The translations under genes were made by a program, and so were the position numbers. From Brevibacterium sp. 239c (GTDB lineage Bacteria; Actinomycetota; Actinomycetes; Actinomycetales; Brevibacteriaceae), in contig NZ_FXZH01000005.1 in the NCBI RefSeq assembly GCF_900169365.1, positions 124,001 to 188,000 on the forward strand: a DNA stretch of 64,000 bases, read 5' to 3'. Positions 53,409 through 61,895 of this stretch are shown here, piece after piece (within the stretch, counting starts at the first letter, position 1; every line of letters begins with the position of its first letter). Under the pieces are notes generated by a model, which had not been told where the DNA came from, did not search any database, and worked only from the letters and a program-made list of their open reading frames with translations.

Positions 53409-54437
53409 TCAGAGGTAGCCGGGCAGGACCGTGAACATCACGAGGGCCACCGGTGCGGTGGGCAGGATCGAATCGAGTCGGTCCATGACGCCGCCGTGCC
53501 CGGGCAGCAGAGTCCCCATGTCTTTGAGGTCGAGGTCGCGTTTGATCATCGATTCGCTGAAGTCGCCGAGGGTGGCGAAGGCTGGGATGACGACACCTAT
53601 GACCAGACCGGTCCAGAACGGAGCGTCGAAGAGAGTCAGAGCGAGGATGGTGGCGACCGCGGCGGCGAAGACCACCGAACCGATGTAACCTTCCCAGGAT
53701 TTCTTCGGGGAGATTCTCGGTGCGATCGGGTGTTTGCCCCAGAGGACGCCGAAGACGTAGCCGCCGGTGTCAGAGGCGACCACGCTGGCCAAGAACAGGA
53801 TGACGTAGAAGTTGCCGTCGGGTTGGGTCAGCAGGTACACGACGAAGCAGGCCATGAGGCCCACGTAGGTCAGTGCGAACAGGGACAGCGAAACGTCTTT
53901 GACCGCGTTCTTACGGCGCTCGACCATGGTGAAGAGCATGACGGCGCCGGCACTGGCGGCGAAGGTCACCCACAGGGCCTCGCGTCCACCGACGAACGTC
54001 GCCACCACCATGCATGCCGCCGACACCATCGTCGGTATCCGCGATACGAGTGACCCCGACCGGGACAGCGCATTGGCCAGCTCCCACATTGCGGCCACGA
54101 TGGCGATGAGGATGATGAAGAGGAAGGAGATCGGGAAGAAGATGAGGGACGCCAGGACAATGCCGCCGATGAGCAGCCCGATGCCGATCGCAGCCGGCAG
54201 ATTTCGTCCGGCCTTGCCGTAGTCCTTCTCCGCCACCTCAGGGACATCCTGCCCAGACTCAGCGGCAGGGTTCGTCGCCGGGTCTTCCGGCGAATAGTCC
54301 TTATCGGAGTTGCGCAGGTCTCTGCGCCTGGGGAATGGGGTCTCAGGCCCCGCTGCATGCGGAACCGGATCCGGATCCGGCCCCCCGAGGGGAGCCGGAT
54401 CGGATGCTGGAGTGCCTGGCCCGGTCAACGAAATCAT
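53409..54437 (-). CDS. cdsA: Phosphatidate cytidylyltransferase
   Basis: A 342-residue membrane enzyme that makes CDP-diacylglycerol from phosphatidic acid and CTP. It has a long cytoplasmic N-terminus rich in Pro/Asp/Glu (residues 1-78), about eight transmembrane helices and the family signature VLWGKHPIAPRISPKKSWEG (near residue 232) with SMIKRDLDLKDMGTLLPGHG and GVMDRLDSILPTAP near the end. ATG 54437 overlaps the frr stop by one base (TGATG), so frr-cdsA is one unit, as in many bacteria. Confidence 0.94.
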   Translation of the reverse strand: MISLTGPGTPASDPAPLGGPDPDPVPHAAGPETPFPRRRDLRNSDKDYSPEDPATNPAAESGQDVPEVAEKDYGKAGRNLPAAIGIGLLIGGIVLASLIFFPISFLFIILIAIVAAMWELANALSRSGSLVSRIPTMVSAACMVVATFVGGREALWVTFAASAGAVMLFTMVERRKNAVKDVSLSLFALTYVGLMACFVVYLLTQPDGNFYVILFLASVVASDTGGYVFGVLWGKHPIAPRISPKKSWEGYIGSVVFAAAVATILALTLFDAPFWTGLVIGVVIPAFATLGDFSESMIKRDLDLKDMGTLLPGHGGVMDRLDSILPTAPVALVMFTVLPGYL

Positions 54438-54994
54438 CAGACCTCGAGGAGCTCAGCTTCCTTCTTGGACAGCAGTTTGTCGACATTGTCGACCTTGCCC
54501 TTGGTCAGGTCATCGAGTTCGGAGATTCCGCGTGCGACTTCGTCTTCACCGGCGTCGCCGTCCTTCTTGATGCGCTCAAGGGTTTCCTTGGCATGACGAC
54601 GGATGTTGCGGATCGACACCTTGCCGTCTTCAGCCTTGCTCTTGACGATCTTCACATATTCCTTGCGGCGTTCCTCGGTGAGTTCCGGGAGCACGACGCG
54701 GATGACGTTGCCGTCGTTGGCTGGGTTGGCGCCGATGTCCGAGTTGCGCAGCGCGGTCTCGATGTCGCCGAGTGCTCCACGATCGTAAGGAGTCACCAAG
54801 ATGGTGCGAGCTTCTGGGGTCTGGAATGAGGCCAGCTGCTGCAGAGGGGTCGGTGCACCGTAGTAATCGATCTCGATGGCGGCGAACAGTGCGGGATTGG
54901 CGCGGCCGGTGCGGATGGACGAGAAGTCCTCCTGCGTGAATTCCACGGCTTTGTCCATCTTTTCCCTGGCCTCGGCCAGTGTTTCTTCAATCAC
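54437..54994 (-). CDS. frr: Ribosome-recycling factor
   Basis: A 185-residue protein, the family length. It splits post-termination ribosomes with EF-G. It opens with [20 protein letters not shown] and has [30 protein letters not shown], the [20 protein letters not shown] box and the C-terminal helical bundle. The neighbours pyrH upstream and cdsA downstream reproduce the standard order. Confidence 0.97.
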   Translation of the reverse strand: MIEETLAEAREKMDKAVEFTQEDFSSIRTGRANPALFAAIEIDYYGAPTPLQQLASFQTPEARTILVTPYDRGALGDIETALRNSDIGANPANDGNVIRVVLPELTEERRKEYVKIVKSKAEDGKVSIRNIRRHAKETLERIKKDGDAGEDEVARGISELDDLTKGKVDNVDKLLSKKEAELLEV

Positions 54995-55142
54995 GACTCA
55001 CTCTTTCCGTCGATAGGAGCTTTGGGTTCATTCTATGGGTCATAGCTGTCGAATGCCGCACTCGTTTGGTCCAGGGAGAGTTCTGGACCTCGTCTGAGAC
55101 ATTTCGAGGCGTTGTAGGCCCGGGGCCGATGCGCCCTGGAGA

Positions 55143-55895
55143 CTATTTGACTACGGTGCCGATCTTGTCGCCGACGATGGCCTTGCGCAGATTGCCTTCG
55201 CCTTCCATCCCGAAGACGTGCATCGGAAGTTTGTTGTCCATGCACAGGGAGAATGCGGTTGCGTCGACGACTTTGAGGCCCTTCTGCAGCGCCTCCTGAT
55301 AGGTGATCTCACGGATCTTTTCTGCAGTGGGGTCGATGTTCGGGTCGGCGGTGTAGACGCCGTCGACTCCGTTTTTGGCGATGAGGACTTCGTCGGCGTG
55401 GATTTCCAGCGCCCGCTGAGCGGCGACGGTATCGGTGGAGAAGTAGGGCAGTCCGGCTCCCGCGCCGAAGATGACGACCCTGTTCTTCTCCATGTGGCGC
55501 ATGGCCCTGCGCGGAATGTAGGACTCGGCGACCTGCGACATGGGGATTGCTGTCTGCACCCGGGTGTCGACGCCGGTCTGTTCGAGGAAGTCCTGCAGCG
55601 CAAGGCAGTTCATGACTGTTCCGAGCATGCCCATGTAGTCGGCGCGTGTGCGGTCCATGCCGCGCTGTGACAGCTCTGCTCCACGGAAGAAGTTTCCGCC
55701 TCCGACGACGATGCTGACTTCCACCTCTTCGACGGTAGGGGCTACTTCTCTGGCTACAGCGGCGACGACATCGGGATCGACTCCGATTTTGCCTCCGCCG
55801 AAGACCTCACCCGAGAGTTTGAGGAGCACGCGGCGGCGGTGTGTGCGGACTGGTCTGCTGGCGTAGCTGGATTCGTGAACCGGGGTGGATGTCAT
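55143..55895 (-). CDS. pyrH: Uridylate kinase
   Basis: A 250-residue UMP kinase of the amino-acid-kinase fold. Motifs include [20 protein letters not shown] near residue 24, [13 protein letters not shown] near residue 60, the [14 protein letters not shown] region, [20 protein letters not shown] and a C-terminal part ending [10 protein letters not shown]. It phosphorylates UMP to UDP and is allosterically controlled by GTP/UTP in relatives. Its N-terminal 20 residues ([20 protein letters not shown]) precede the kinase fold and may be partly extra. It is downstream of tsf, separated by a terminator. Confidence 0.95.
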   Translation of the reverse strand: MTSTPVHESSYASRPVRTHRRRVLLKLSGEVFGGGKIGVDPDVVAAVAREVAPTVEEVEVSIVVGGGNFFRGAELSQRGMDRTRADYMGMLGTVMNCLALQDFLEQTGVDTRVQTAIPMSQVAESYIPRRAMRHMEKNRVVIFGAGAGLPYFSTDTVAAQRALEIHADEVLIAKNGVDGVYTADPNIDPTAEKIREITYQEALQKGLKVVDATAFSLCMDNKLPMHVFGMEGEGNLRKAIVGDKIGTVVK

Positions 55896-55961
55896 TTAGA
55901 GTCCTTCTTCCGTCTGGGCAGGTTGGAGCCCGGATGTGTCGTCGGTGCCAGTGTAGCGAAA

Positions 55962-55991
55962 ACGGGGCCGGACCGAATGGTCCGACCCCGT
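55962..55991 (-). terminator. Terminator between tsf and pyrH
   Basis: ACGGGGCCGGACC-GAAT-GGTCCGACCCCGT: a 13-bp stem with one mismatch and a 4-nt loop, 81 bp after the tsf stop. Confidence 0.75.
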
Positions 55992-56071
55992 CAGCCGCTT
56001 ATGAGTTCACTCTCAAGCGAGACGACTGCTGTGCAGGTCGGTTTGCGACCCGCTCAGCGGTCAATGATGTT

Positions 56072-56899
56072 TCAGGCTCCGACGCGGAAGCGCAGGAATC
56101 CGGTGGCCTTGACGCCGGCAGCTTCGAGGACCTTGCTCACGGACTGCTTGGGATCCTTGGCGAATCCCTGGTCGAGCAGGCAGTTTTCCTTGAAGAAGCC
56201 GTTGACGCGGCCTTCGATGATCTTGGGCAGAGCCTTCTCAGGCTTGCCTTCGTTCTTCGCGGTGTCTTCAGCGATGCGACGTTCGTTCTCCACGAGGTCG
56301 GCTGGGACCTCTTCGCGGGAGAAGTACTTCGGGCTCATAGCTGCAATGTGCACGGCGACGTCGTGTGCGACAGTGGCGTCATCACCTTCGTATGCCAGCA
56401 GGACGCCCACCTGAGGTGGCAGGTCCTTGTTCGTGCGGTGCAGGTAGGACTCGACGCTTGCGCCTTCGAGACGTCCAACGCGACGAAGGGCAACCTTCTC
56501 ACCCAGAGTCGCACCGCTTTCAGTGATGAACTCCGAGACGGGCTTGCCGTCCTTCGTGGACTCGAGAACAGCTTCGGCCGAATCGGCGTTGCTGGACACG
56601 GCCAGAGACAGAACTTCATCAGCGAGTGCAACGAAGGGATCGGACTTCGCAACGAAGTCGGTCTCCGAGTTGAGCTCGATCATCGTTCCGACGCCGCCCT
56701 CGACGTGGGTAGCCACGAGACCGTCAGAGGTGGAGCGACCTTCACGCTTGGTGGCGCCCTTGAGACCCTTCACACGGAGGACCTCGATGGCTTTCGCCTG
56801 ATCGCCGTCAGCTTCGTCAAGAGCCTTCTTGACGTCCATCATTCCGGCGCCGGTCTTCTCGCGCAATGCCTTGATATCAGCGGCAGTGTAGTTTGCCAT
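56072..56899 (-). CDS. tsf: Elongation factor Ts
   Basis: A 275-residue guanine-nucleotide exchange factor for EF-Tu. The N-terminal UBA-like segment has ALREKTGAGMMDVKKALDEA; the core has MIELNSETDFVAKSDPFVAL near residue 75 and the C-terminal domain ends in the conserved LEAAGVKATGFLRFRVGA. ATG 56899 has a GAGGAGAAAGA site. The rpsB-tsf pair is the standard bacterial operon. Confidence 0.97.
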   Translation of the reverse strand: MANYTAADIKALREKTGAGMMDVKKALDEADGDQAKAIEVLRVKGLKGATKREGRSTSDGLVATHVEGGVGTMIELNSETDFVAKSDPFVALADEVLSLAVSSNADSAEAVLESTKDGKPVSEFITESGATLGEKVALRRVGRLEGASVESYLHRTNKDLPPQVGVLLAYEGDDATVAHDVAVHIAAMSPKYFSREEVPADLVENERRIAEDTAKNEGKPEKALPKIIEGRVNGFFKENCLLDQGFAKDPKQSVSKVLEAAGVKATGFLRFRVGA

Positions 56900-56932
56900 T
56901 CTTTCTCCTCAGGATGGTGGAGTTATGGAAAA

Positions 56933-57898
56933 TCAGGACTCTTTGGACTCGGTGGAGTCTGCAGCTGCTTCTGCGGCGGGTGCTTCGGTTGCCTCGTCAG
57001 CAGCTTCGGCAGCAGCCTCAACTGGCGGCTCGTCGGTTGCTTCTTCAGCGGCAGCAGCGGCATCGGCGGCTGGCTTCTCGGCAGCGTCTGCAGCCGGAGC
57101 GGCAGCTTCCTCAGAAGCAGGAGCGTTGCCCTCGAGCAGTTCGCGTTCCCACTCTGGCATCGGTTCGACGGCGGAGACGTTCTTCTCTCCGCTGTTGTCG
57201 TCCGAGGAGTGGCGGGCGATGAGGCCCTCTGCCACTGCGTCGGCGATCACGCGGGTCAGCAGGGACACCGAGCGGATGGCGTCGTCGTTGCCCGGGATCG
57301 GGTAGTTGACGTCGTCAGGGTCGCAGTTGGTGTCGAGGATCGCGATGACCGGGATTCCGAGCTTGCGAGCTTCGTCGACGGCGAGGTGTTCCTTCTTGGT
57401 ATCAACGATCCAGACAGCCGAAGGGGTCCGCTGCATGTCGCGGATACCGCCGAGGGTCTTCTCCAGCTTGTCCTTCTCGCGACGGAGAATGAGCAGTTCC
57501 TTCTTGGTGTGCGAGGAACCTGCAACATCGTCGAAGTCGATCTCTTCGAGTTCCTTCAGGCGGCGCAGGCGCAGCGAGATGGTCTGGAAGTTGGTGAGCA
57601 TACCGCCGAGCCAGCGCTGGTTGACGTAGGGCTGTCCCACGCGCTTGGCCTGTTCGGCGATCGATTCCTGGGCCTGCTTCTTGGTGCCGACGAACAGGAT
57701 CGAGCCACCGTGGGTCACGGTTTCCTTGACGAACTCGAATGCAGAGTCGATGTAGCCCAGCGACTTCTGCAGGTCGATGATGTAGATGCCGTTGCGCTCG
57801 GTGAAGATGAAACGCTTCATCTTCGGGTTCCAACGGCGGGTCTGGTGTCCAAAGTGAACGCCGCTGTCGAGCAGCTGGCGGATGGTGACGACGGCCAT
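56933..57898 (-). CDS. rpsB: 30S ribosomal protein S2
   Basis: A 321-residue protein with the universal S2 core ([20 protein letters not shown] at the N-terminus, [20 protein letters not shown] near residue 64, [20 protein letters not shown], and [20 protein letters not shown]). The core ends at about residue 240. A long Ala/Glu-rich tail of about 70 residues follows, longer than in M. tuberculosis but similar to other actinobacteria. The tail probably is disordered. ATG 57898 has GGGAGGA. It is divergent from the M23/M15 peptidase gene. Confidence 0.97.
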   Translation of the reverse strand: MAVVTIRQLLDSGVHFGHQTRRWNPKMKRFIFTERNGIYIIDLQKSLGYIDSAFEFVKETVTHGGSILFVGTKKQAQESIAEQAKRVGQPYVNQRWLGGMLTNFQTISLRLRRLKELEEIDFDDVAGSSHTKKELLILRREKDKLEKTLGGIRDMQRTPSAVWIVDTKKEHLAVDEARKLGIPVIAILDTNCDPDDVNYPIPGNDDAIRSVSLLTRVIADAVAEGLIARHSSDDNSGEKNVSAVEPMPEWERELLEGNAPASEEAAAPAADAAEKPAADAAAAAEEATDEPPVEAAAEAADEATEAPAAEAAADSTESKES

Positions 57899-58361
57899 AC
57901 CGACGTCCTCCCTTCTCTTGCGCCCGGAGGCGCTTTTACGTCATTATCGAACGACAGCATTGTGCTGGCGGAACAATGACATTTTCGGTTAATTCCTGGT
58001 ATTCGGTTCATCCGCCCCACAAATTCGCCCTTGCAGGCTATTTGCACCATGGGATGGAGAAGAAATCGAATACGCGTAGTCAGAAGACACGCTTCTGCTG
58101 AGGCCAGTCTATCCCTGTTGCCCAAGGCTTTTCCAATCGATCAGGCACCTGCCGAATGGGCTGCATCACAGTCTGCGCGGCTTTCAGACTGCTCGGTGTG
58201 CTCACCCAGTGCACGCCCCCAAGTAGCCAGTCAGTCGACCCATGTCCGGCGCCGTGTGGATATCTTTGTCCCGCATCGCCTGATCAGAGCCGCAGCTTCG
58301 AGGTTCCAATCAGATTCGCAATCTCCACAACTCGCTGGTCAGGCACTCCTCTCGACCACTC
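57899..58361. other. Divergent intergenic region between rpsB and the peptidase gene
   Basis: 463 bp without a convincing gene. It contains the rpsB leader with a small GC hairpin (57920-57933) and should contain the rpsB promoter(s) and a promoter for the peptidase gene. Short ORFs here have poor codon usage and no ribosome sites. Confidence 0.6.
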
Positions 58362-59579
58362 ATGGGCAGTCTCCTGTGGATCGCCGCGCCACTCGTGTTC
58401 GTTTCGTCTGTGTACGACGGGGCTCTGTCCACAGTCGCTGCTCGCGCGCCTGACATCTGGAGGCGACCGGGCTTCCATTGGCTCATGGACCTCATCGTCG
58501 CTTCTTCGCACACCGCCCGTTCCATCTGGTCTCGAACGCTGCCGGCTGCCTTGTCTCTAACTCGGCTGGCGGTCTGGTCCAGGGCTCGCCTGGCATCTCA
58601 CAGGCTGAGTCGCATCATGACCGTGAGTCTGATTCCAGTGCTCCTCGCCCTCGCCGAGGTGGTGGCACCGTTTTCGGCGACCTCTGCCGAAGCTGCGGCC
58701 CAGGCACAGAGGACATGGGCCTCCCCGGTCCCGGCGATGGAGATTCTCGAAGCATTTGATCCGCCGACAGAGGCGTGGTTGAAGGGACACCGGGGCATCG
58801 ATGTGCTCACGGTCAGTGGTGAACCGGTGCGGGCACCCGCCGCTGGCACCATTCGCTTCCGTGGCTCGGTGGCTGGCACCGCGACCATCAGCATCGAAAC
58901 AGATTCCGGATATGTCATCTCGTTCCAACCGGCAGAGTCGGTTCTGAAAACGGGCGAGGCGTTCTCTGCCGGTGCTGAGATCGGAACAGTCGCTGAGGGT
59001 GGTCACTGCGATCAATCGTGTCTGCACGTCGGCGTCTGGAAGTCTGAGGGAGTGAAGAAGTACATCGACCCGGCAGGCTTCTTCGGACAAGAGGAGTCGA
59101 TCCTCTTGCCACTGTCGCGCAAGCCCGAAAAGGAACATACCGGCGACTCCACGACCTCTGGAGCGGGTGCGTGGGGTGGACATCGCAATGGTCGGATACC
59201 TGCCGCGGCGATGTGTTCGTTGATGTCGGCGCCGGGACAGATGCTGCGCTGTGATGCTCAGACGGCGTTCGACCGGATGTCTCACGCCTATGCAGCCAGG
59301 TTCTCGACTCCGATCTCGGTGACTGATGCCTATCGTGACTACGACACTCAGGTCATTTTGAAACGACGGAAGGGTCGGATGGCTGCGACTCCCGGAACTT
59401 CGAACCACGGTTGGGCGCTGGCAATGGACCTAGGCGGCGGAATCAATTCGTTCGGCAGCGCTGAGCACCAGTGGATGCGTGCCAACGCACCGAAGTTCGG
59501 ATGGATCCATCCGAGCTGGGCTCGTCAGTCGGGTTCACTGCCTGAACCGTGGCATTGGGAATTCTATGGTCACGAATAA
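58362..59579 (+). CDS. Secreted peptidoglycan peptidase with fused M23 (LytM-like) and M15 (VanY-like) domains
   Basis: A protein of up to 405 residues. A hydrophobic export signal lies at about residues 86-112 (MTVSLIPVLLALAEVVAPFS). The M23 domain follows: GHRGIDVLTVSGEPVRAPAA near residue 140 and the HxH region as QSCLHVGVWKSE near residue 216, where the first His is Cys. A linker leads to the M15/VanY domain with TDAYRDYDTQVILKR, GTSNHGWALAMDLGGG and EPWHWEF, containing the zinc His/Asp/His set. It should cut peptidoglycan cross-links or D-Ala-D-Ala. The start is unsure: ATG 58617 would start right at the signal peptide, but no candidate has a strong ribosome site. An M23 gene divergent from rpsB is conserved in actinobacteria (Rv2891). 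Confidence 0.82.
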   Translation: MGSLLWIAAPLVFVSSVYDGALSTVAARAPDIWRRPGFHWLMDLIVASSHTARSIWSRTLPAALSLTRLAVWSRARLASHRLSRIMTVSLIPVLLALAEVVAPFSATSAEAAAQAQRTWASPVPAMEILEAFDPPTEAWLKGHRGIDVLTVSGEPVRAPAAGTIRFRGSVAGTATISIETDSGYVISFQPAESVLKTGEAFSAGAEIGTVAEGGHCDQSCLHVGVWKSEGVKKYIDPAGFFGQEESILLPLSRKPEKEHTGDSTTSGAGAWGGHRNGRIPAAAMCSLMSAPGQMLRCDAQTAFDRMSHAYAARFSTPISVTDAYRDYDTQVILKRRKGRMAATPGTSNHGWALAMDLGGGINSFGSAEHQWMRANAPKFGWIHPSWARQSGSLPEPWHWEFYGHE

Positions 59580-59667
59580 ACTTAAAGTTGCGTCCCTGGA
59601 GTCCGTTGGGCGACCGAATGCTCCAGAACGAAGAACGCGACGCGCTTCTCATCAAGCAGTCTATTCC

Positions 59668-59701
59668 AATCTCTACTTTAAGTTGCTAATCTCTACTTCA
59701 A
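59668..59701. repeat. 14-bp direct repeats upstream of the recombinase
   Basis: AATCTCTACTTTAA (59668-59681) and AATCTCTACTTCAA (59688-59701) differ by one base and are spaced exactly 20 bp, about two helical turns. A related pair, ACTTAAAGTTGC (59580-59591) and ACTTTAAGTTGC (59675-59686), marks the left edge. They could be recombinase arm sites or operators for the HTH protein. Confidence 0.6.
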
Positions 59702-59721
59702 ATAGACGATTTGGAGTGTTG

Positions 59722-60840
59722 ATGATGGATGTTCCTGGATCAGCCCAGTTGGTCCTCGTACCCGGTGTTCGCCACCTTAACGAACCAGAAGCTGTGTTCA
59801 ACGCAATGGTGGCTGGGTGGCAGCGACAACTACGATCCCGATCCTTAAGTAACCAAACCGTGGACAGTCGAATCTCGTTGATCCGCCGCTTCAACGAGTT
59901 CGCAGGATCCCACCCCTGGTCCTGGACCCCCGGCGATATGGAAGACTTCACGCTGTCGTTGATGTCGGGTTCTAAGAAGGCTGCGCCATCAACGATCCGT
60001 GGCTATCACTTTGTGATTCGTATGTTTTGCGACTATCTTCTCGACGGCCGCTACGGGTGGATTGAAGAGTGCCAGAAACGATTCGATCAGATCCCGTCGC
60101 AGGTTTGTCATGACTACAACACAGTCGCTCACACCACCGACTACGAGGGACGCCCGGGCCGCCGCCCATTTACTTACGACGAGATCCAGCACCTCTTCGA
60201 CTTCCTCGATACCCGAGTCGAGCGTGTCAAAGCCTCGGGCCGTAAAGGCGCGTGGGCGGCGCTGCGCGACTCCCAAATCGTAAAAACGATCTATGCCTAT
60301 GGACTACGCCGTCGCGAGGCCTGCATGCTTGACATTGCTGATCTGCGACCCAGTCCTGATATGCCTCAATGGGGAACGTACGGAGCAGTCCACGTCCGTT
60401 ACGGCAAAGCTGTCCGCGGAGGAGTTCCTCGACGACGCACAGTTCACACAGTCCCTGAGTTCGATTGGGTCGTGACTGGACTGACCCAGTGGGTCGAACA
60501 GGCACGACCCATGGTCCTCGGTACCGACGCTGAAAGAAGAGTTGAACTGTGGCCAACCGAACGCGGCGGACGCATTGACCCGAGAACCATGGACCTACGG
60601 TTCGCCTGGTTGCGGCGCGAAGCCGAGCTACCAGACGAACTGACGCTTCACTGCCTTCGACATTCTTACGTCACCCACCTCATCGAATTCGGTTACCCCG
60701 AACGATTCGTCACCGAGCAAGTCGGCCACTCATATGCTTCGACTACTGCTATCTACACCTCAGTTTCAAACGACTTCAAGACCAAAACTTTGCAGGCTGC
60801 TCTCCGCCGGGTCTACAACAACGAAGAAGGGCAACAATGA
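59722..60840 (+). CDS. Tyrosine recombinase / site-specific integrase
   Basis: A 372-residue integrase. It has an N-terminal SAM-like core-binding domain (about residues 25-120) and a C-terminal catalytic domain with a complete active site: Arg196 in YAYGLRRREAC, Lys229 in VRYGKAVRGG, His310 and Arg313 in LTLHCLRHSYVTHL, His336 in EQVGHSYAS and the nucleophile Tyr345 in TTAIYTSVS. It should cut and join DNA through a 3'-phosphotyrosine. ATG 59722 (or 59725) has GGAG five to eight bases upstream; longer frames read into the peptidase gene and are rejected. The stop overlaps the HTH start as ATGA. Codon usage is less GC-biased than in the flanks, suggesting transfer. Confidence 0.88.
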   Translation: MMDVPGSAQLVLVPGVRHLNEPEAVFNAMVAGWQRQLRSRSLSNQTVDSRISLIRRFNEFAGSHPWSWTPGDMEDFTLSLMSGSKKAAPSTIRGYHFVIRMFCDYLLDGRYGWIEECQKRFDQIPSQVCHDYNTVAHTTDYEGRPGRRPFTYDEIQHLFDFLDTRVERVKASGRKGAWAALRDSQIVKTIYAYGLRRREACMLDIADLRPSPDMPQWGTYGAVHVRYGKAVRGGVPRRRTVHTVPEFDWVVTGLTQWVEQARPMVLGTDAERRVELWPTERGGRIDPRTMDLRFAWLRREAELPDELTLHCLRHSYVTHLIEFGYPERFVTEQVGHSYASTTAIYTSVSNDFKTKTLQAALRRVYNNEEGQQ

Positions 60841-61193
60841 ATACAGCAAGCAACAAATTCCCGACACCGGGCCGGCAGGTTTCTCTGCAGTGGAATCTGC
60901 GTCAGGTCATGGCCTCTGCTGGCATGTTCAAGACCACAGACCTTGTCGAACCGCTTGCCGCACGAGGCGTCGATATCTCAAAGCAGATGATCTACAAAGT
61001 CGTCACTGGCACCCCTCAACGCATCAATGTTGAGTTGCTCGCCGCGCTCTGCGACATCTTGGACTGCACACCCAACGACCTCCTCGAACTGAATTATGAC
61101 CAAAAGTCGGCGCCGCAGTCGCCCAGCGGTACTGCGGGCATCGGCGACCTCCGACCAGTTCGATCCACTGTCCGACGCCCGGATGGCCTATGA
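60837..61193 (+). CDS. Small Xre/Cro-type HTH regulator in the recombinase cassette
   Basis: A 118-residue protein with a Cro/C1-type helix-turn-helix: VSLQWNLRQVMASAGMFKTT, DLVEPLAARGVDISKQMIYK, then VVTGTPQRINVELLAALCDI with the typical end LDCTPNDLLEL near residue 85. About 30 non-conserved residues follow. It is coupled to the recombinase gene (ATGA overlap) and probably controls the cassette, perhaps through the direct repeats at 59668-59701. It could instead be a directionality factor. Confidence 0.82.
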   Translation: MNTASNKFPTPGRQVSLQWNLRQVMASAGMFKTTDLVEPLAARGVDISKQMIYKVVTGTPQRINVELLAALCDILDCTPNDLLELNYDQKSAPQSPSGTAGIGDLRPVRSTVRRPDGL

Positions 61194-61268
61194 CTTGGCG
61201 CTATCGCTCTGTCAGGTAACTGCTAGCGCCCCTTGACCCACATTCCCCGTAACTGAAAGGCACAGGAA

Positions 61269-61895
61269 ATGCGCACAATCCACGTCGTCGCCCATCCCGA
61301 AGCAACACACCACGTGGAAAACTTGGTCGGTGGGTGGCATGACTCCGAACTCACACTCGCCGGACACAAAGCCGCCGTCGCGATTGCTCAGGCGTTGCGG
61401 TCGAAACTTCCGGAAAATGCAACAGTCGACTTGTTCTCTTCGGACTTGAAACGCACGGCTCAGACTGCGGACCAAATATCCGCGATGCTAGGGGCGGAGT
61501 CAGTTCTGGATCGTAGGTTGCGTGAGAAATCGTATGGCGAAGGAGAAGGAAGGCCCCAATCATGGCTGGACAGTCGGTTCGTTCCGCCACCGCGCACAGG
61601 TGATCGCCTGAACCATGACGAAGGCGTAGTGGGGGCGGAACCAAACCGTGTCTTCGCCCATCGTGTGTACGCCGCCATGGACGACATCTTGGCAAGCCCG
61701 ACAGAACACCAAGTCATCGTGACGCATGGATACGCCCTCACGTTCGTTGTAGCCTCTTGGATCAAGATGCCACTCGAATCGCTGGGATACATCAATCTCC
61801 GTGCGCCTTCCGGAAGCATCACCACTCTCAGGGAAGACGATTTCTTCCATAACCGACAGGTCGTCAGCTTGGGCGACACGTCTCACCTGACATGA
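61269..61895 (+). CDS. Histidine-phosphatase-superfamily protein with altered RHG motif
   Basis: A 208-residue protein of the phosphoglycerate-mutase/histidine-phosphatase fold. In place of the usual (R)HGxT signature it begins RTIHVVAHPEATHHVENLVG, so the nucleophile His is kept but Arg and Gly are replaced by Ala and Pro. The remaining motifs are normal: VDLFSSDLKRTAQTADQISA near residue 55 and VIVTHGYALTFVVASW near residue 150 with the second His. It may hydrolyse a phosphate ester or only bind one. The stop overlaps the next gene as ATGA. I know of no established role for this family in site-specific recombination. Confidence 0.82.
   Translation: MRTIHVVAHPEATHHVENLVGGWHDSELTLAGHKAAVAIAQALRSKLPENATVDLFSSDLKRTAQTADQISAMLGAESVLDRRLREKSYGEGEGRPQSWLDSRFVPPPRTGDRLNHDEGVVGAEPNRVFAHRVYAAMDDILASPTEHQVIVTHGYALTFVVASWIKMPLESLGYINLRAPSGSITTLREDDFFHNRQVVSLGDTSHLT

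Noticed and set aside
55841..57979. 712-codon open frame on the plus strand
   Set aside because: It is the mirror of tsf and rpsB, both unmistakable on the minus strand.
58255..58270. DnaA-box-like or origin-like sequence in the rpsB-peptidase gap
   Set aside because: A single weak match, no cluster and no dnaA/dnaN nearby.
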